Assembly: GCF_050947335.1 (NCBI RefSeq)
Contig: NC_134989.1
Location: 10,905,501-10,969,500 of the forward strand
Direction of reading: 5' to 3'
DNA: 64,000 bases
Source: Megachile rotundata
Taxonomy: Eukaryota > Arthropoda > Insecta > Hymenoptera > Megachilidae
Part shown: piece by piece, positions 1-11,999 of the stretch
How positions within the stretch are numbered: position 1 is the stretch's first letter
Layout: each line of letters opens with the position of its first letter
Translations under genes and position numbers: made by a program
Notes under the pieces: generated by a model
Told to the model about the DNA's origin: nothing
Database searches by the model: none
What the model saw: the letters and a program-made list of their open reading frames with translations, nothing else

Positions 1-2260
1 TAGTGCAACATAGTTGAACGCACTCGATATCTCGCATTGCTCCGCGTACATACACCTTGATGTCAGTTTATCCAATGCTGCCTCGAATGTTGAGCTTTCA
101 CCTAACGCCGGGGACATAACCACCGTTCGAAACGCGACAGGAGGGAGGCACTTGTCGAATGTGCTCTATGCACGTACATACGTACACTTGCATCGATATG
201 CGCGATCTCTTTGGGTACGCGGAGGCGCGGCTGCGATTTAGGTTCTTTCGCGTTATTGCGTCTCCACCACTCCGCGGCGAAGTCGGTTTCGTTGAAAGCC
301 TTCTAATCTCGATACAGGCCCCCGTTGCGGTGGCACAATATCAGAAATAGGTTTGTTAAAATAAGCGTACACTCGATGGCGCATACCGTGCTTACCAGGG
401 ACGTATTATCGTGGCGAATCACACGGTGCCTCGATCCACTATGGCCACCGAGGGTTGCTTAAATTAAATTTCTGCTCACGAATTTTCTACTTGTGTACTA
501 TTGATACTTTATGCAGGGTGGATTCACTTAGACTTCTTAGGGTTGATGACTTTGGTAGTGAATATATTTTAAAACACATCTGGGAATGATTAGAATCGTC
601 AAAGGTCTCAATTTGCTAACTTAAGTGGTTGGAAATTTTCAAGTTTGGGAATCTACAGATTTGGGACTTTGGGAAGTTTTGAATTCTGATCACAAGTTTA
701 GAGACTTGAGGATCTGGAATATTCAGAGTTTAACAATTTAGAAATTGAGAAATTTAGAGTTTGAGAAATTTGAGTAACTGTTGTTTAGAAAATTTTAAGA
801 ATTGGAAAATTCAATCCTCCCCACATAAAATGCGTGAACACCTCAGCAAACCTAACCACCTCTCAAACCACAAGAATCCTACATCGAATCAAAGTGTTTC
901 CACATAATGATTGATAATTTGCTTCCAATAAGTGATTAAAGAACGCCGTAATTTCTCAACGCGGGCAGAGGAAAGATTTTCGGAAACGATTGTCGTAATC
1001 GAGCAAAGACGTGGGGTAGGGTCGGCAGACATCAGAGCAAGATTTTTCAGGTGTTTCGACAAAGAGGGACGCCGCTGCTATTTACCAATTTGGCAAATAT
1101 CAGCGAGTCAGGAATATATCGTCATCTTTGATTGCGCACTCTCGCACGCGGAGCGAGGGTACTTATTTGTCAAGGACGACGAACAGACGCCTCGGAACTG
1201 ACGAAGAATTATGTCAGAGGAACAGCACGTTATAAATTCACCTTGAAGCGTTGCCGCGTAGAAAATTGTGGCATCGTGCTTTTTTTTATTTAACATTCTT
1301 TTATACTAACTGCTTTTAACCCCACTGGGCTGCCATTTTTTTGGGACATGGAGCTGAAGGTGAACTGAGACTTCTTTTCATTCATTTGTGAATACACATT
1401 TTTTTTATAAATCTTGTTAGCAATTCGTTCTACTTGTTTTTTACTTTCAATTTGAATTAATGAAATACTTGGTTGTTAATAAAAATATTGTAGAGATTGC
1501 ACTAAGTATGACCTTTTATCTGATCATTTTATGTGATAAATTCTCCTAAGATTAATTTGTTAGTACGTAAAGCATTTGTAATTAAACTTGCGACATTTAA
1601 TATAATACCAACTTAACTTTGCTTATTTTATTCATTAAATTATGTGATAATGTAGAGACATTTGAAGTTTTTAACATTACTACAGAATTTTTAGCAACAT
1701 TTTTAACACAGAATTTTTTTAAATTACCACTAATTTTTATTACTCCCTTATTCCATTTCGTTGTAACACTGTCACCGTTTCACTAATTTTGCAACTTTTA
1801 ATCAGTTGCCCTACCAGCATGGTATAAAAATGAGCAGAAACGTCCGTTCTCTGAAACAGTTTGCAGAGGACTAAATTGTTACATTGTGACTGAAATAGAG
1901 TCTGTCAGACACTACTACACACTTATTAGCTATCATTGTACAGAATAAACAAGCTACATAGATCAAATTGCATAAACTTCTCTTGTGTAATGTGCCCCAC
2001 AATGTCTTAAACGCTGTCGGTCCCAATTATATTTTAAAAGTCAATTTCCAAACTTTCAATCTACAAGTTTCCATACCAATTCCCAGATTTTCAAAACTAA
2101 TCTGATGTTAAATGTGTGGCAATGATATCATAACATAGGACAATGTTATCAATGATAACGATGCAGTATAAAGCAAAGGTGGTAGATTTTTTAAATATAG
2201 AAATAATAACCAAGAAAATTTCAGAAACTTGAACGTATAAAGACGTGAAGTAAATTTGCT
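1..2260. other. Noncoding AT-rich stretch, no gene recognised
   Basis: No reading frame here resembles a known protein, and the frame at 932-1201 (89 codons) has no recognisable motif. Positions 590-830 hold a degenerate run of short GGAATTTG/GAGAATTTAG-like words, which looks like a decayed relative of the G-run arrays found later in the window. The rest is AT-rich unique sequence with homopolymer T runs. Confidence 0.6.
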
Positions 2261-2299
2261 ATCATTTTGATACAATTCGAAGGATGCATCGACTCGGAA

Positions 2300-3250
2300 T
2301 TGTTTGATCGACGCTCGAGAAATCTCTCCGTTGAAATCACCGACGTAAGCAAGAAAACTTTCGTCGAGAGACGAGCGTGCCGCGCCGCACTCTATCCTTC
2401 GAAGACCACACCGCATACGTACAACTTGCGCAAACGATTGGTTTACACGCGACGGAATCCGCTCGGCTGGATTATGAAACGTTTGTTTTGCCGGCGCGAA
2501 GCGGCCGCTCGTGACGCTCGCGGTCCGACGACAATGGAACAGCCTTCGAACATTATATCCCCGCACGCGCGCTCAAGGTGAGGCGCAATTAAATTTTCAT
2601 AATTGTCCGTTGCATAATGAGGTCTCTCGGAACGTGTTTCTCTTTTTTTTTCTCTTTTCGATGTTCGCTCCACGCGCGGAACACAAATTCGAATTAGCCG
2701 CCTCGATCTTCCCAGAATCGTTTATCGCCGTGTCGGCTTCTCTTTTATCCGAACGATTGCGCCGTCGATGCAACGCAATATACAAACGAAAGATATCGTT
2801 ATCTTTAACGCTTTTAATTTTCTGCCGCTGGCTCAGTTCGGTGCGCTTTAAATCCACGCTCGGTGAGTCTCGCTTCGAACTTATTTTGTGCTTATTTACT
2901 TATTTTTGCTTTATTATTACGTTATGGCGTTATTATTCGGTGTAATTTAAAGTAGGGAAGAAATAGGCGATCGCAATTTTGCTCTTTTCGTCGAAATAAT
3001 AATCGATGACGCTTTAAATGGCGCGTTTGTTTCGAAGTATTCGTTCGTGCTGCGCGCGCAGCCGGAATGCAGTGCGCATGCGCGAGCGGTAGCGCTTAAA
3101 ACGCCAACCGGTTAATTTCGTTCCGTGTACTCATGTCAAACGCCAGGCACGAACGTCGATATTTCTAACACTATGTATAGACTATACACAGCCATGCGAA
3201 CTTCAGTTGCGTCGACGAAAGATAAATTTGTTGTTTGACGAAGTGATAGC
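2300..3250. promoter_or_regulatory. CpG-rich block with an NRF-1-like palindrome
   Basis: This segment is richer in GC and CpG than its surroundings, as insect promoters and 5' untranslated exons often are. TGCGCATGCGCG at 3073-3084 matches the NRF-1 (insect Ewg) consensus YGCGCAYGCGCR. Frames of about 100 codons overlap on both strands and none looks like a real protein, so I read this as a promoter or 5'UTR region of unknown target. Transcript data would decide. Confidence 0.35.
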
Positions 3251-3809
3251 ACCGTTCGCGTGCTATTACGCATTAATTCTTAAAAGTCAAAAGCCTATAC
3301 TATGGGGAGATCAAAAAGCTATGCTAAACGAAAGCTATCATTATTGAAACGTGTAAAGAATCTCATCTACATTTTCATTTGATAGATATCAAAGTTAACA
3401 TTGTCGTAACGTACGAATTTCTACTTTAATTATATTGCCATACATGCGTCGTATATCGGAACATTAAAATTTTAGGATCAACCCCATATATTATTTATCA
3501 TGGCAGTTCTGTTCCTACCTAGTACTAGTTCTGTTCTGTTCAATATAACAAGTAATTAAAAATTAACATACGTTCCTAACGTTAAAATAAAGGTTTCGAT
3601 AAATATCAAAAGGTCAGAATATAAACATCTGTGTAACGGCGATATAAAATCGATGTTCATTCGCACGTAAGATGCGTCCATTAATCAGAAGTAATTGTGC
3701 GCAGCAGGTCAGCAAGGTCGCGTTCCAACTTGTGCACGAAGGCGGTAAACTATCGGTTGTCATTCCTGTCGCATACGGTTAATCGTTCATCCTTATGAAT
3801 CGGTTTAAT

Positions 3810-3818
3810 ATATAAAAC
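3810..3818 (+). promoter_or_regulatory. Possible TATA box
   Basis: TATATAAAA is followed about 30 bases downstream by a moderately GC-rich segment (CACGCCTGTGCGGCTAGTAA) that could hold a start site. The first ATG after it (3854) opens a frame of only three codons, so no product can be assigned. AT-rich DNA produces such motifs by chance, hence the low confidence. Confidence 0.2.
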
Positions 3819-4238
3819 CACGCCTGTGCGGCTAGTAACTCGCTAATTTCTTCATGGTTCGGTGATAACCGTGAAAACAATATATGTGTATCGAATTTCC
3901 GTTGCAAAGATTAACCGTCACCGTGACGATAACGTGCTTTTGTAATTTATTACGATGCTCGGGAACATTAAGGTGGGAGAAGCGAAGAAAAAAACGGGTA
4001 ATCGTAAAAGCGTCGTGACAAAAAAGTTGGTGTATCGGACGGAACGATCGGTTAATAAATTAACCGCAATTGCAAACGGGGTGCGTTGATTGGCCGGAAG
4101 CGATTGCACGTGGCAAGGCCGTGGCTCACCTTATCCAGGAAGACACGGTGATATCAGCTGTCACAACTTTAGTTGCTCGTTTGTCCTTTGCAACTATCGG
4201 TTATCATTGACAGCGCGTGCAGTCGTCTGCTTAGCTTC

Positions 4239-4250
4239 TGCGCATGCGCG
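4239..4250. promoter_or_regulatory. NRF-1/Ewg-like palindrome
   Basis: TGCGCATGCGCG fits the NRF-1 consensus. It sits in a short CpG-rich patch (about 4080-4280) of otherwise AT-rich DNA. No adjacent coding exon was recognised. Confidence 0.4.
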
Positions 4251-4344
4251 AGTTTCAACTGTGCGCGGTAAAAGCGTGCGCATAAGTTTCACTCTTTACA
4301 TTAATAAATCTGGTATATTACTTTTTATCTTCTTGTTGATTTAA

Positions 4345-6100
4345 TAGAAACAATTACAATTACAATTACAAACAAAAGTACGCAAATATAAAGTTATTTA
4401 TCATTATATATTTAATGAATCTTGATAGAAGTTTTTCAAGAACGAAAAGGCGGGAATTTAGACAAGTTTGAAATTATATAAAGGTCAAAGTGTTTGCGTA
4501 CTCCTAATATATTAAGTGTAAGAAGTTTATACAAATGTGTTTAAAACATGAATACAATTTAAAGATCATATTTCTTTTAAAAATATAAATGATGAAAAAT
4601 GAATGATGTTTAAAAGGATAGGATTGGTGGATGTTGAACGAAGACTGTTATTCGTCAAATTAGAAGTTTAATTGGAATGTGATGCTATGATTAAATTGGA
4701 GATATTTATAGTTTAGTATTTTCGAGTCCCCTGTTGGCGCTTCTTCGAGCGGTGGTATCTTTATTTAACGCGTCGTATTAATCACTTTCCTTGTACGTCG
4801 CAGGGATATAATTATCTCGTAGCTTTTATCTGGAAGAAAAGCCTATGAAAGCGGGAGACTTTGTAATCCGGGATAATTAATGCAAAGAGCAGGTGGAAGA
4901 AATATAGCGCCTTCCATGATATATATATTTAAACAGCCGTTTCCGCGCACGTGCCGACTTACGCGCGATTATTTGAAATTAACGAGCGTCCCGTTGTGAT
5001 GAAGTACGTGTTGAGCCGTATCGAATGATCTTATTTTAACTAAATACCGAATCTGGAACAATGTATTGCAACGAGGACAATTTTAATTTCAAGAGTCGTG
5101 GCAGAGACCTTTATTTCTGTGAAAAATATTTCCAAGACGGTATTCGTCATCGACGCCTTCCAGCTTAACCCTGACATACATCAAGTCACTAGCCACCGGT
5201 ATAAATCGTATCAAAGATTTTCTACAGAATTTCGTTCGTCGCTTTTGCTTCGTACGGGCGGTGAAACGATGTTATTTCGGTGCTCTTCGAGATAACTTAT
5301 AGATGTGTGTACACTCTCCGCTTCCTTATTTCCAAGTTTCTATGTACATACACACTCGTACATATACAACTATAAATGGACTTCGAAGAAAGTACCTATG
5401 TTCTCCTCTACTCATACATACATTACTGCTCTAAACAATTGTCTCGATTTCTCCGGTAATAAGGTGATTTCCAACAGCGTACCTTTCTAATTCCTAATAA
5501 ATTGCTTCCTCGTCCAACCCCTGCGCTAGCACGCTCAGACGATTTTCAAATTAATTATTCCTCAACCCTTTTGTAACATCGACCGAAGAAAGATATTTGC
5601 ATATCTTATGTAATCAATTTACATAACGTTCGTGTAACAAATTACGATCTAATTTAAGATTACGAAATTTGTTATTTTCGACTTTCGAGGTGTTGGCGTT
5701 TTATAACTAGCTTGTCATTCAAACGTTCCTTGATTCGTCGTGGTACGAGAACCATGAACCGATGGAAATATTGAGGTCCAGAATTTAGGATCAAATTTGG
5801 AGGTTCAAATTTAAGGATATAGGAACATAGGAGTATCAAAGAATATATCAGGATTTGCAGACATCGGGAATGTTAGAACGTAGATTTAGGAAAATTTAAA
5901 TGTATTACACAAATGTTTTGTACGAAACAACGTTGCCTCCTGTCGTTCCCTTTATCTCATCGCGACAGGATACTACGTTGCTGTAACTGCGGTGCACCGG
6001 ATCGGGTGATATTTATGTAACGGTCAAAGGGGTTAAGTGTTCTGGGAAAGTTTCCAGAGCAACGATTGGTCGGCGGCTTCCGTGATTTCGTCATCCGCCA
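4345..6100. other. Noncoding stretch, no gene recognised
   Basis: AT-rich unique sequence with only short open frames and no recognisable protein motif. A short degenerate GGATTTAGG-like patch lies near 5770-5900. Nothing else stands out. Confidence 0.5.
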
Positions 6101-6143
6101 ATCAACGCCCCGAAACAACTTTCTCCGAATCCTGACAGAACTG

Positions 6144-6157
6144 GCGCGCATGCGCGC
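6144..6157. promoter_or_regulatory. NRF-1/Ewg-like palindrome in GC-rich patch
   Basis: GCGCGCATGCGCGC, followed at once by more alternating CG/GC dinucleotides up to about 6170, lies in a GC-rich island (about 5990-6320). The site fits the NRF-1 consensus, and the alternating purine-pyrimidine run could also adopt Z-DNA. No gene was recognised next to it. Confidence 0.4.
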
Positions 6158-6913
6158 GCGCGTGCGCGCCACCGTTTCGCAGAAATGCATCCTCCGGAAG
6201 ATTTATTGCACGTCAAAAACAACGTGACGTAAGACGTGTAACAATTCGCCGATACAAAGAACGATTTCGACATTGATACCGCGGTAAGACCGTAAATGGC
6301 GGCGATAAACACGGTGCAGAGATTGGCGGTATTCCTCGGGGAAATCTCGTTTGAACGCAGAAGCGCGGGAATTTGACCGATTTTTCAAATGCGCGAAATG
6401 TTTGGAACTTTCAAAGTGCATAATTTTTGAACTTTGCAACGATGAAACTTTGAAAGTATAAAGTTTTAGAACTTTGTGATGTTTCATAATTAAAATGAAA
6501 CGCAATAATGGCTACGTTTGTGGGAAAATTTGAATGTGTCCACTGACGTAGAACCGTTTATTTGATGAATGAAAGATCGGGTTCCGGTCAAAGGGAATGT
6601 TTTGACCTTCGACCACGAAGGGTTAATATAATCAGTTTGGAAATCAGTTTAATTGAGTAACTCGATGTTGGACCGAAGGGGAAACGCTTTTTGGCGGATC
6701 GAATTTATTGAAGCGTACTCGACAGCCCACTTGTTTGTGTGTCAGGGACGTTCAAATTTCGTTTTGTTCGGCCATAATACGTATATATGTTCTGTTTCAA
6801 TCCGAAGCACTGTACGTCGTAGAACAAAAGATGAATATTTGAGCTGCGGATATTACGCCATCACTGATAAACCATTTCCGTTATATTTTGAGATATTCGG
6901 AAGCGTGACATAA

Positions 6914-8220
6914 CTTATACAAATATTCTTCTCCTAAGATTAATTATTTTTATGAACTTAGCAGCATATTTTATTCAAACTTTTTTCTTAAATAATTTAT
7001 TATAATAATCATATTTTATAAATAATATTTGTTGGACGAAATTATACTTCATAAAATTATTTTATATATTTTATTTTTTACAAGTGAGTGTAGTTACTTC
7101 AGGTACATGTGAACGTTAAAAAATTAAATTGTTCTTCGGTTATACTCCTTTTGATTTTAATTTGTGAAATATGTTAGACTAATATTAAAACGGAAATTCG
7201 ATAGATTTTACATTAATAAGGTAACGCATTCCATCCACGCCTTAGTTGACTCAAAGATAAAGTCTGTAAGCGGTTCGACGTAACGGACATCACGTCCAAA
7301 AATTGTTAACGTGTTAATAAACGTTTCGTAATCATTTCACGAGCTGCAATACCAAGGACCCTCCCCTCCTATAATTCGACCGATAAAAAATTCGTCGTCG
7401 AGTCTTTCTTACGTATCTCCACGTTCCAATCGATATTGATCTTTGTTAACTTTTCACTTCATATCGCAACTTATCCAAACTCGTAAAAAAACAGCTGAAT
7501 CGGTCAAAAAGTTATGTAGAAAAAATCGAAAGCAAAGACATCTATCTCACTAAATATTATAATTACTATAATATTAATTTTGTTGTAAAAAAAAATTAAA
7601 TTAATGGCTAATTTTTATTTTCATCGACCTATTTTTTCTCGTTTATTAAGACAGATCAAATAACAAAATTTCTAGTTGTATAATTTTTTTACTTATAAAT
7701 TGAATATTGAAATCCAAAGAAATATAAGTAAAAGAAAAAACGAAAGCAAATAAGAAAAAAATTAAAAAAAAAATTAAAGAATGTTGAGGATGTTATAAGA
7801 ATTGTAAAAGAGAACTGTGAATATGAAAAGCGTAAAAATTGTCGGTGCATAAATGCGCAAAAAAAAAATATTTCGACGTAACACGGTTATCTCGTGGAAT
7901 TGTAACGTGACACCGATTGCTGAGGTTTGTTACAAAACTCTTTTGCGACGCTTCCCATTTGTGCACTATCACATACATTATAGGTCATAATTATTAAATC
8001 GTCGTAATATTGTTCCAGAATTGGACTGTGATCCTTACATAATGAAAATACGAGACATATCATCCAGTTGCATAATCTGTTTGTGTTGTGCTTGTTGCGA
8101 ATATTCAAACTAGAAATCGGTTTAACGTGGATTGGATACCTTTAAGGCACGTAAACATGAAACCTTAAATTTCGCTAATGATCCACATGCGGTATACGCA
8201 CTTGTTTGTTGTTTTTATAG
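6914..8220. other. AT-rich noncoding stretch
   Basis: Strongly AT-rich with long A and T runs, especially 6950-7120 and 7540-7790. I see no gene, RNA gene or repeat family here. Confidence 0.55.
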
Positions 8221-8227
8221 GTCGTTG

Positions 8228-9330
8228 AGATTTTGGGGGAATTTTGGAAATTTTGGGATTTGGGAATTTTGGGATTTTGGGAATTTTGGGATTTGGGAAT
8301 TTTGGGATTTTGGGAATTTTGGGATTTTGGGAATTTTGGGATTTTGGGAATTTTGGGAATTTTGGGATTTGGGAATTTTGGGATTTTGGGAATTTTGGGA
8401 TTTTGGGAATTTTGGGATTTGGATATGGTGGAATTTGGAAATTTTGGGATTTGGGAATTTTGGGATTTGGATATGGTGGAATTTGGAAATTTTGGGATTT
8501 GGAAATTTAGGAATTTTGGAATTTTGGAATTTGGTGATTTTGGGATTTGGAAATTTTGGGATTTTGGGAATTGTGGGATTTGGGAATTTGGGGATTTTGG
8601 GAATTTTGGGATTTGGGAATTTTGGGATTTGGATATGGTGGAATTTGGAAATTTTGGGATTTGGGAATTTTGGAATTTGGGAATTTTGGAATTTGGTGAT
8701 TTTGGGATTTGGGAATTTTGGGATTTTGGGAATTTTGGAATTTGGGAATTTTGGGATTTTGGGAATTTTGGGATTTTGGGAATTTTGGGATTTTGGGAAT
8801 TTTGGGATTTTGGGAATTTTGGGATTTTGGGAATTTTGGGATTTGGGAATTTTGGGATTTGGATATGGTGGAATTTGGATATGGTGGAATTTGGAAATTT
8901 TGGGATTTGGGAATTTTGGGATTTGGATATGGTGGAATTTGGAAATTTTGGGATTTGGAAATTTTGGAATTTGGTGATTTTGGGATTTGGGAATTTTGGG
9001 ATTTTGGGAATTTTGGGATTTGGGAATTTTGGGATTTGGATATGGTGGAATTTGAAAATTTTGGGATTTGGGAATTTTGAAATTTGGTGATTTTGGGATT
9101 TGGGAATTTTGGGATTTTGGGAATTTTGGGATTTGGGAATTTTGGGATTTGGGAATTTTGGGATTTGGGAATTTTGGGATTTGGATATGGTGGAATTTGA
9201 AAATTTTGGGATTTGGGAATTTTGAAATTTGGTGATTTTGGGATTTAGTGATTTTGGGATTTGGGAATTTTGGGATTTGAAGATTTGAAAATTTGAAAAT
9301 TTGAGAATTTGGAGATTTGAACATTTGTAA
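8228..9330 (+). repeat. 1.1-kb minisatellite of GGGAATTTTGGGATTT-like units
   Basis: Near-continuous units of about 15-16 bp alternate GGGAATTTT and GGGATTT(T). The variant block GGATATGGTGGAATTTGG recurs about eight times (for example 8422, 8468, 8631, 8869, 8925, 9036), which shows a partial higher-order structure. All G-runs are on the + strand. The repeat lacks stop codons, so it yields long open frames on both strands (up to 369 codons, Lys/Pro/Asn/Ser/Gln-rich on the minus strand and Gly/Phe/Trp/Leu-rich on the plus strand). These have no other protein-like feature and are not called as genes. Confidence 0.95.
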
Positions 9331-9345
9331 ATTTGTGAATTTATA

Positions 9346-10660
9346 GACTTGAGGGTAACTTAGAAACTTGAAATGTTAGAAATATAAATTATTCTCCAGA
9401 AATATAGCAACGTTCCGTTCGAGCAAGTATTTTAGTTGATTATTGGTAATGTTTCTAGAATTTAGAAACGTATACCACTCCTTAATTCTAGTTTCCCGAT
9501 TTCGTCAAACAGACCGCACCCCAACAATTAAGCAACAAGTACTTAAGACTGAATTGTAAAAGGTTTTACATTGTTCCTGCTACATCTAACTATTGATCTT
9601 GCATTCTAATGTCATCATTACGTTCATTAATTGGAACATTGGTTATTATATTGTTTATCAACAACGTTTTATTGTATATTCATTTTATACATTTTATGAT
9701 GTATTTGTTAGTAAAATGTCAATGTTGAGAGCCTTTGATATTTTCAGGATATAATTTTCTGAGGATTATTCTTTATCTTTTTAAGTCATTTATTAAAGCA
9801 CAAAAATCGATTATACTAAATTTAAATTGTACTTTAAGTACAACTTAAGTACAAGTTTAAGTTTAACTTTAAATTCGTTAAAAATTCAGGAAAAAATATA
9901 TTCACCTTCCATAAATTTAAATTGACGCCATTTTTTAATATTCTTTATTTTTCCTACAAATTTTCAATTTTCCTTCACAAAATTTACCCTATATTTCATT
10001 ATATCTATTACTATTATGTACTATTTAAATAAATATTTCCCTGTACAAATTTTGTTAAATACTACCCAGCAGATCCACTACACTTGTAATTTTATCGTAA
10101 ATAACGACCATGACTCAAGCGTCCATTTTGTAAAAAAGTCACTCTCGAGTAGAGTCAATACCTTCGTTCTTTGTATACCAACACATACAAAAAAATTGAT
10201 AGTAACACTCGACATGACCCGAATCGTCTTAGAATTCACTCGAAGAGGGTCAAGGATACTTATCCCTTTCGTCATTTTCCTTGATCGCTTCCGACATGTT
10301 CGAAATCATCGAGAACACGTGCGACACATAAGGTCGCGCGCACGCGCATGCGTCAACGCATAAACGGAAGTAACATCTGCTGCCGCTCACAAAAAGACCG
10401 AAAAACTGTAAGATTCGACCGCAGTTACTGGATAACTTCCTTCCGTTCGTTCGGCAACGGAAAAGGTATAAATAAAAAACCACAAGTGACCCTGATGTGT
10501 TAACGATACTTATTCTATTTTTACTTCAAAATATTTGTTCATACTTTTATGTTTGAAAATTAAATATGAACTTTTATGGGCTGACATTTTTAAGAATTGC
10601 AATTTTTTATAGACCTTAGGTTTCAGATTTTAGCATTTTTATATTCTGGGCTTGGAAAGT
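9346..10660. other. Noncoding stretch with one NRF-1-like site
   Basis: AT-rich unique DNA. ACGCGCATGCGT at 10342-10353 resembles an NRF-1 site and sits in a small CpG-rich patch (about 10310-10460). The open frames at 10016-10363 (+) and 10250-10483 (-) show no family features and may be chance. Confidence 0.45.
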
Positions 10661-10829
10661 TTAGAATTTCTAAAATTTATAAATTTGGAATTGTTGAATT
10701 CCTATATTCCTAAGTTTTGAAATTTTAGAATTTTCAAATTTGCAAATTCCAGAATTCTAAAATTCTAAAATCTGAAATTTCAAAATTCTGAAATTCTAAA
10801 ACTCTAAAATTTCAAAACTCCAAAATTTC

Positions 10830-11335
10830 CAAATCTCAAATCCCAAATCCCCAAATCCCAAAATCCCCCAAATCTCCAAACACCAAGAATCTCTAAATTC
10901 CCCAAAATCCCAAAATCTCCAGAATTCCTAAATTCCCAAAATCCTCCAAATCTCCAAAACCCCCAGAATCTCTAAATTCCCCAAAATCCCAAAATCTCCA
11001 GAATTCCTAAATTCCCAAAATCCCCCAAATCCCCAAACACCAAGAATCTCTAAATTCCCCAAAATCCCAAAATCTCCACAATTCCTAAATTCCCAAAATC
11101 CTCCAAATCTCCAAAACCCCCAGAATCTCTAAATTCCCCAAAATCCCAAAATCTCCAGAATTCCTAAATTCCCAAAATCCCCCAAATCTCCAAACACCAA
11201 GAATCTCTAAATTCCCCAAAATCCCAAAATCTCCAGAATTCCTAAATTCCCAAAATCCCCCAAATCTCAAAAACCCCCAGAATCTCTAAATTCCCCAAAA
11301 TCTCAAAATTCTCAGATACCCAAATCCCCAGAATC
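10830..11335 (-). repeat. Minisatellite, C-rich on + strand, ~79-bp unit in ~157-bp pairs
   Basis: Short words AAATTCCC, CCAAAATC and CTCCAGAATT build a unit of about 79 bp. Units alternate between a version with CACCAAGAATC (10881, 11038, 11195) and one with CCCCCAGAATC, giving a higher-order period of about 157 bp. The motif is the reverse-strand counterpart of the GGGAATTTTGGG family. A decayed lead-in extends back to about 10680. Confidence 0.93.
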
Positions 11336-11459
11336 CAAAACTCCCTAGATCACCTCCAACATGGACCACTGACACCAATAAACCTACTGTCACAATCCGT
11401 CCAGAAATGGTTACCCAACACCCGCTCCCAGGCCAAAGTTACCAGTAGTAACTATACCC

Positions 11460-11995
11460 GTTTCAACGCAACGAAAAAAACCGTGCTAGCGAGAACTCGC
11501 GCAGAGGTCCATAATCTATGGTCGTCTGGTATCGAACCGGTCTAAACGCACCTTTACGGCGAGTTGACAAAGCGACGGTGAACGTCGCGCGGGAGTAAAG
11601 AGGACAAAAAACGAACACGCCGGATGCCGATCGCAACACTTCACTAAAATCAGGACAACGACGAGAGAAGGAGGATGGGAACGAGGATTCGAGAGAGTCT
11701 CGAGAAGCGTTCAGAACGAGCGACACGTAAACAAGAGCGTGTGTCCGAGGTCGACTCGCGGAGAGAATCGTGGGAGGAATTCCTTCTTTTTTTTCTCTCT
11801 CTCTATCTCCTCTCGGATATAGACACGGGGAGAGAACGGGAGAGACGCGACAAACAGGGGGCTTTGATCTCCGAGTCGCGTCGTTATTTTCGGTGCGAAT
11901 CGCGGAGACAAAAGCATTCCCGTGAAAATCCTTGCTTTTTTCGACCGGGGGAAACCGCTCGCGAAATTCGCGTTGGAAATCTTTGATAGGCGCCA
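11460..11995. promoter_or_regulatory. GC-rich block with CT/GA-rich tract, promoter-like
   Basis: A CpG-rich segment between two repeat arrays holds a purine/pyrimidine-rich tract (about 11640-11860) with repeated GAGA and CTCTCT words. GAGA-type tracts are common in insect promoters. The overlapping open frames on both strands (211 codons on minus, 103 on plus) look like products of stop-poor GC-rich DNA. No TATA box or start site can be fixed by eye. Confidence 0.3.
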
Positions 11996-11999
11996 TGGA

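Noticed and set aside
932..1201. 89-codon frame as a gene
   Set aside because: No recognisable domain, no splice or promoter context, and a competing frame on the other strand.
2108..2945. Several frames of 76-152 codons on both strands
   Set aside because: They overlap one another in a GC-richer block and none reads like a protein family.
8215..9324. Open frames up to 369 codons on both strands
   Set aside because: They are the 15-16 bp repeat unit translated; the repeat lacks stop codons in several frames at once, with no start context, splice signals or protein family features.
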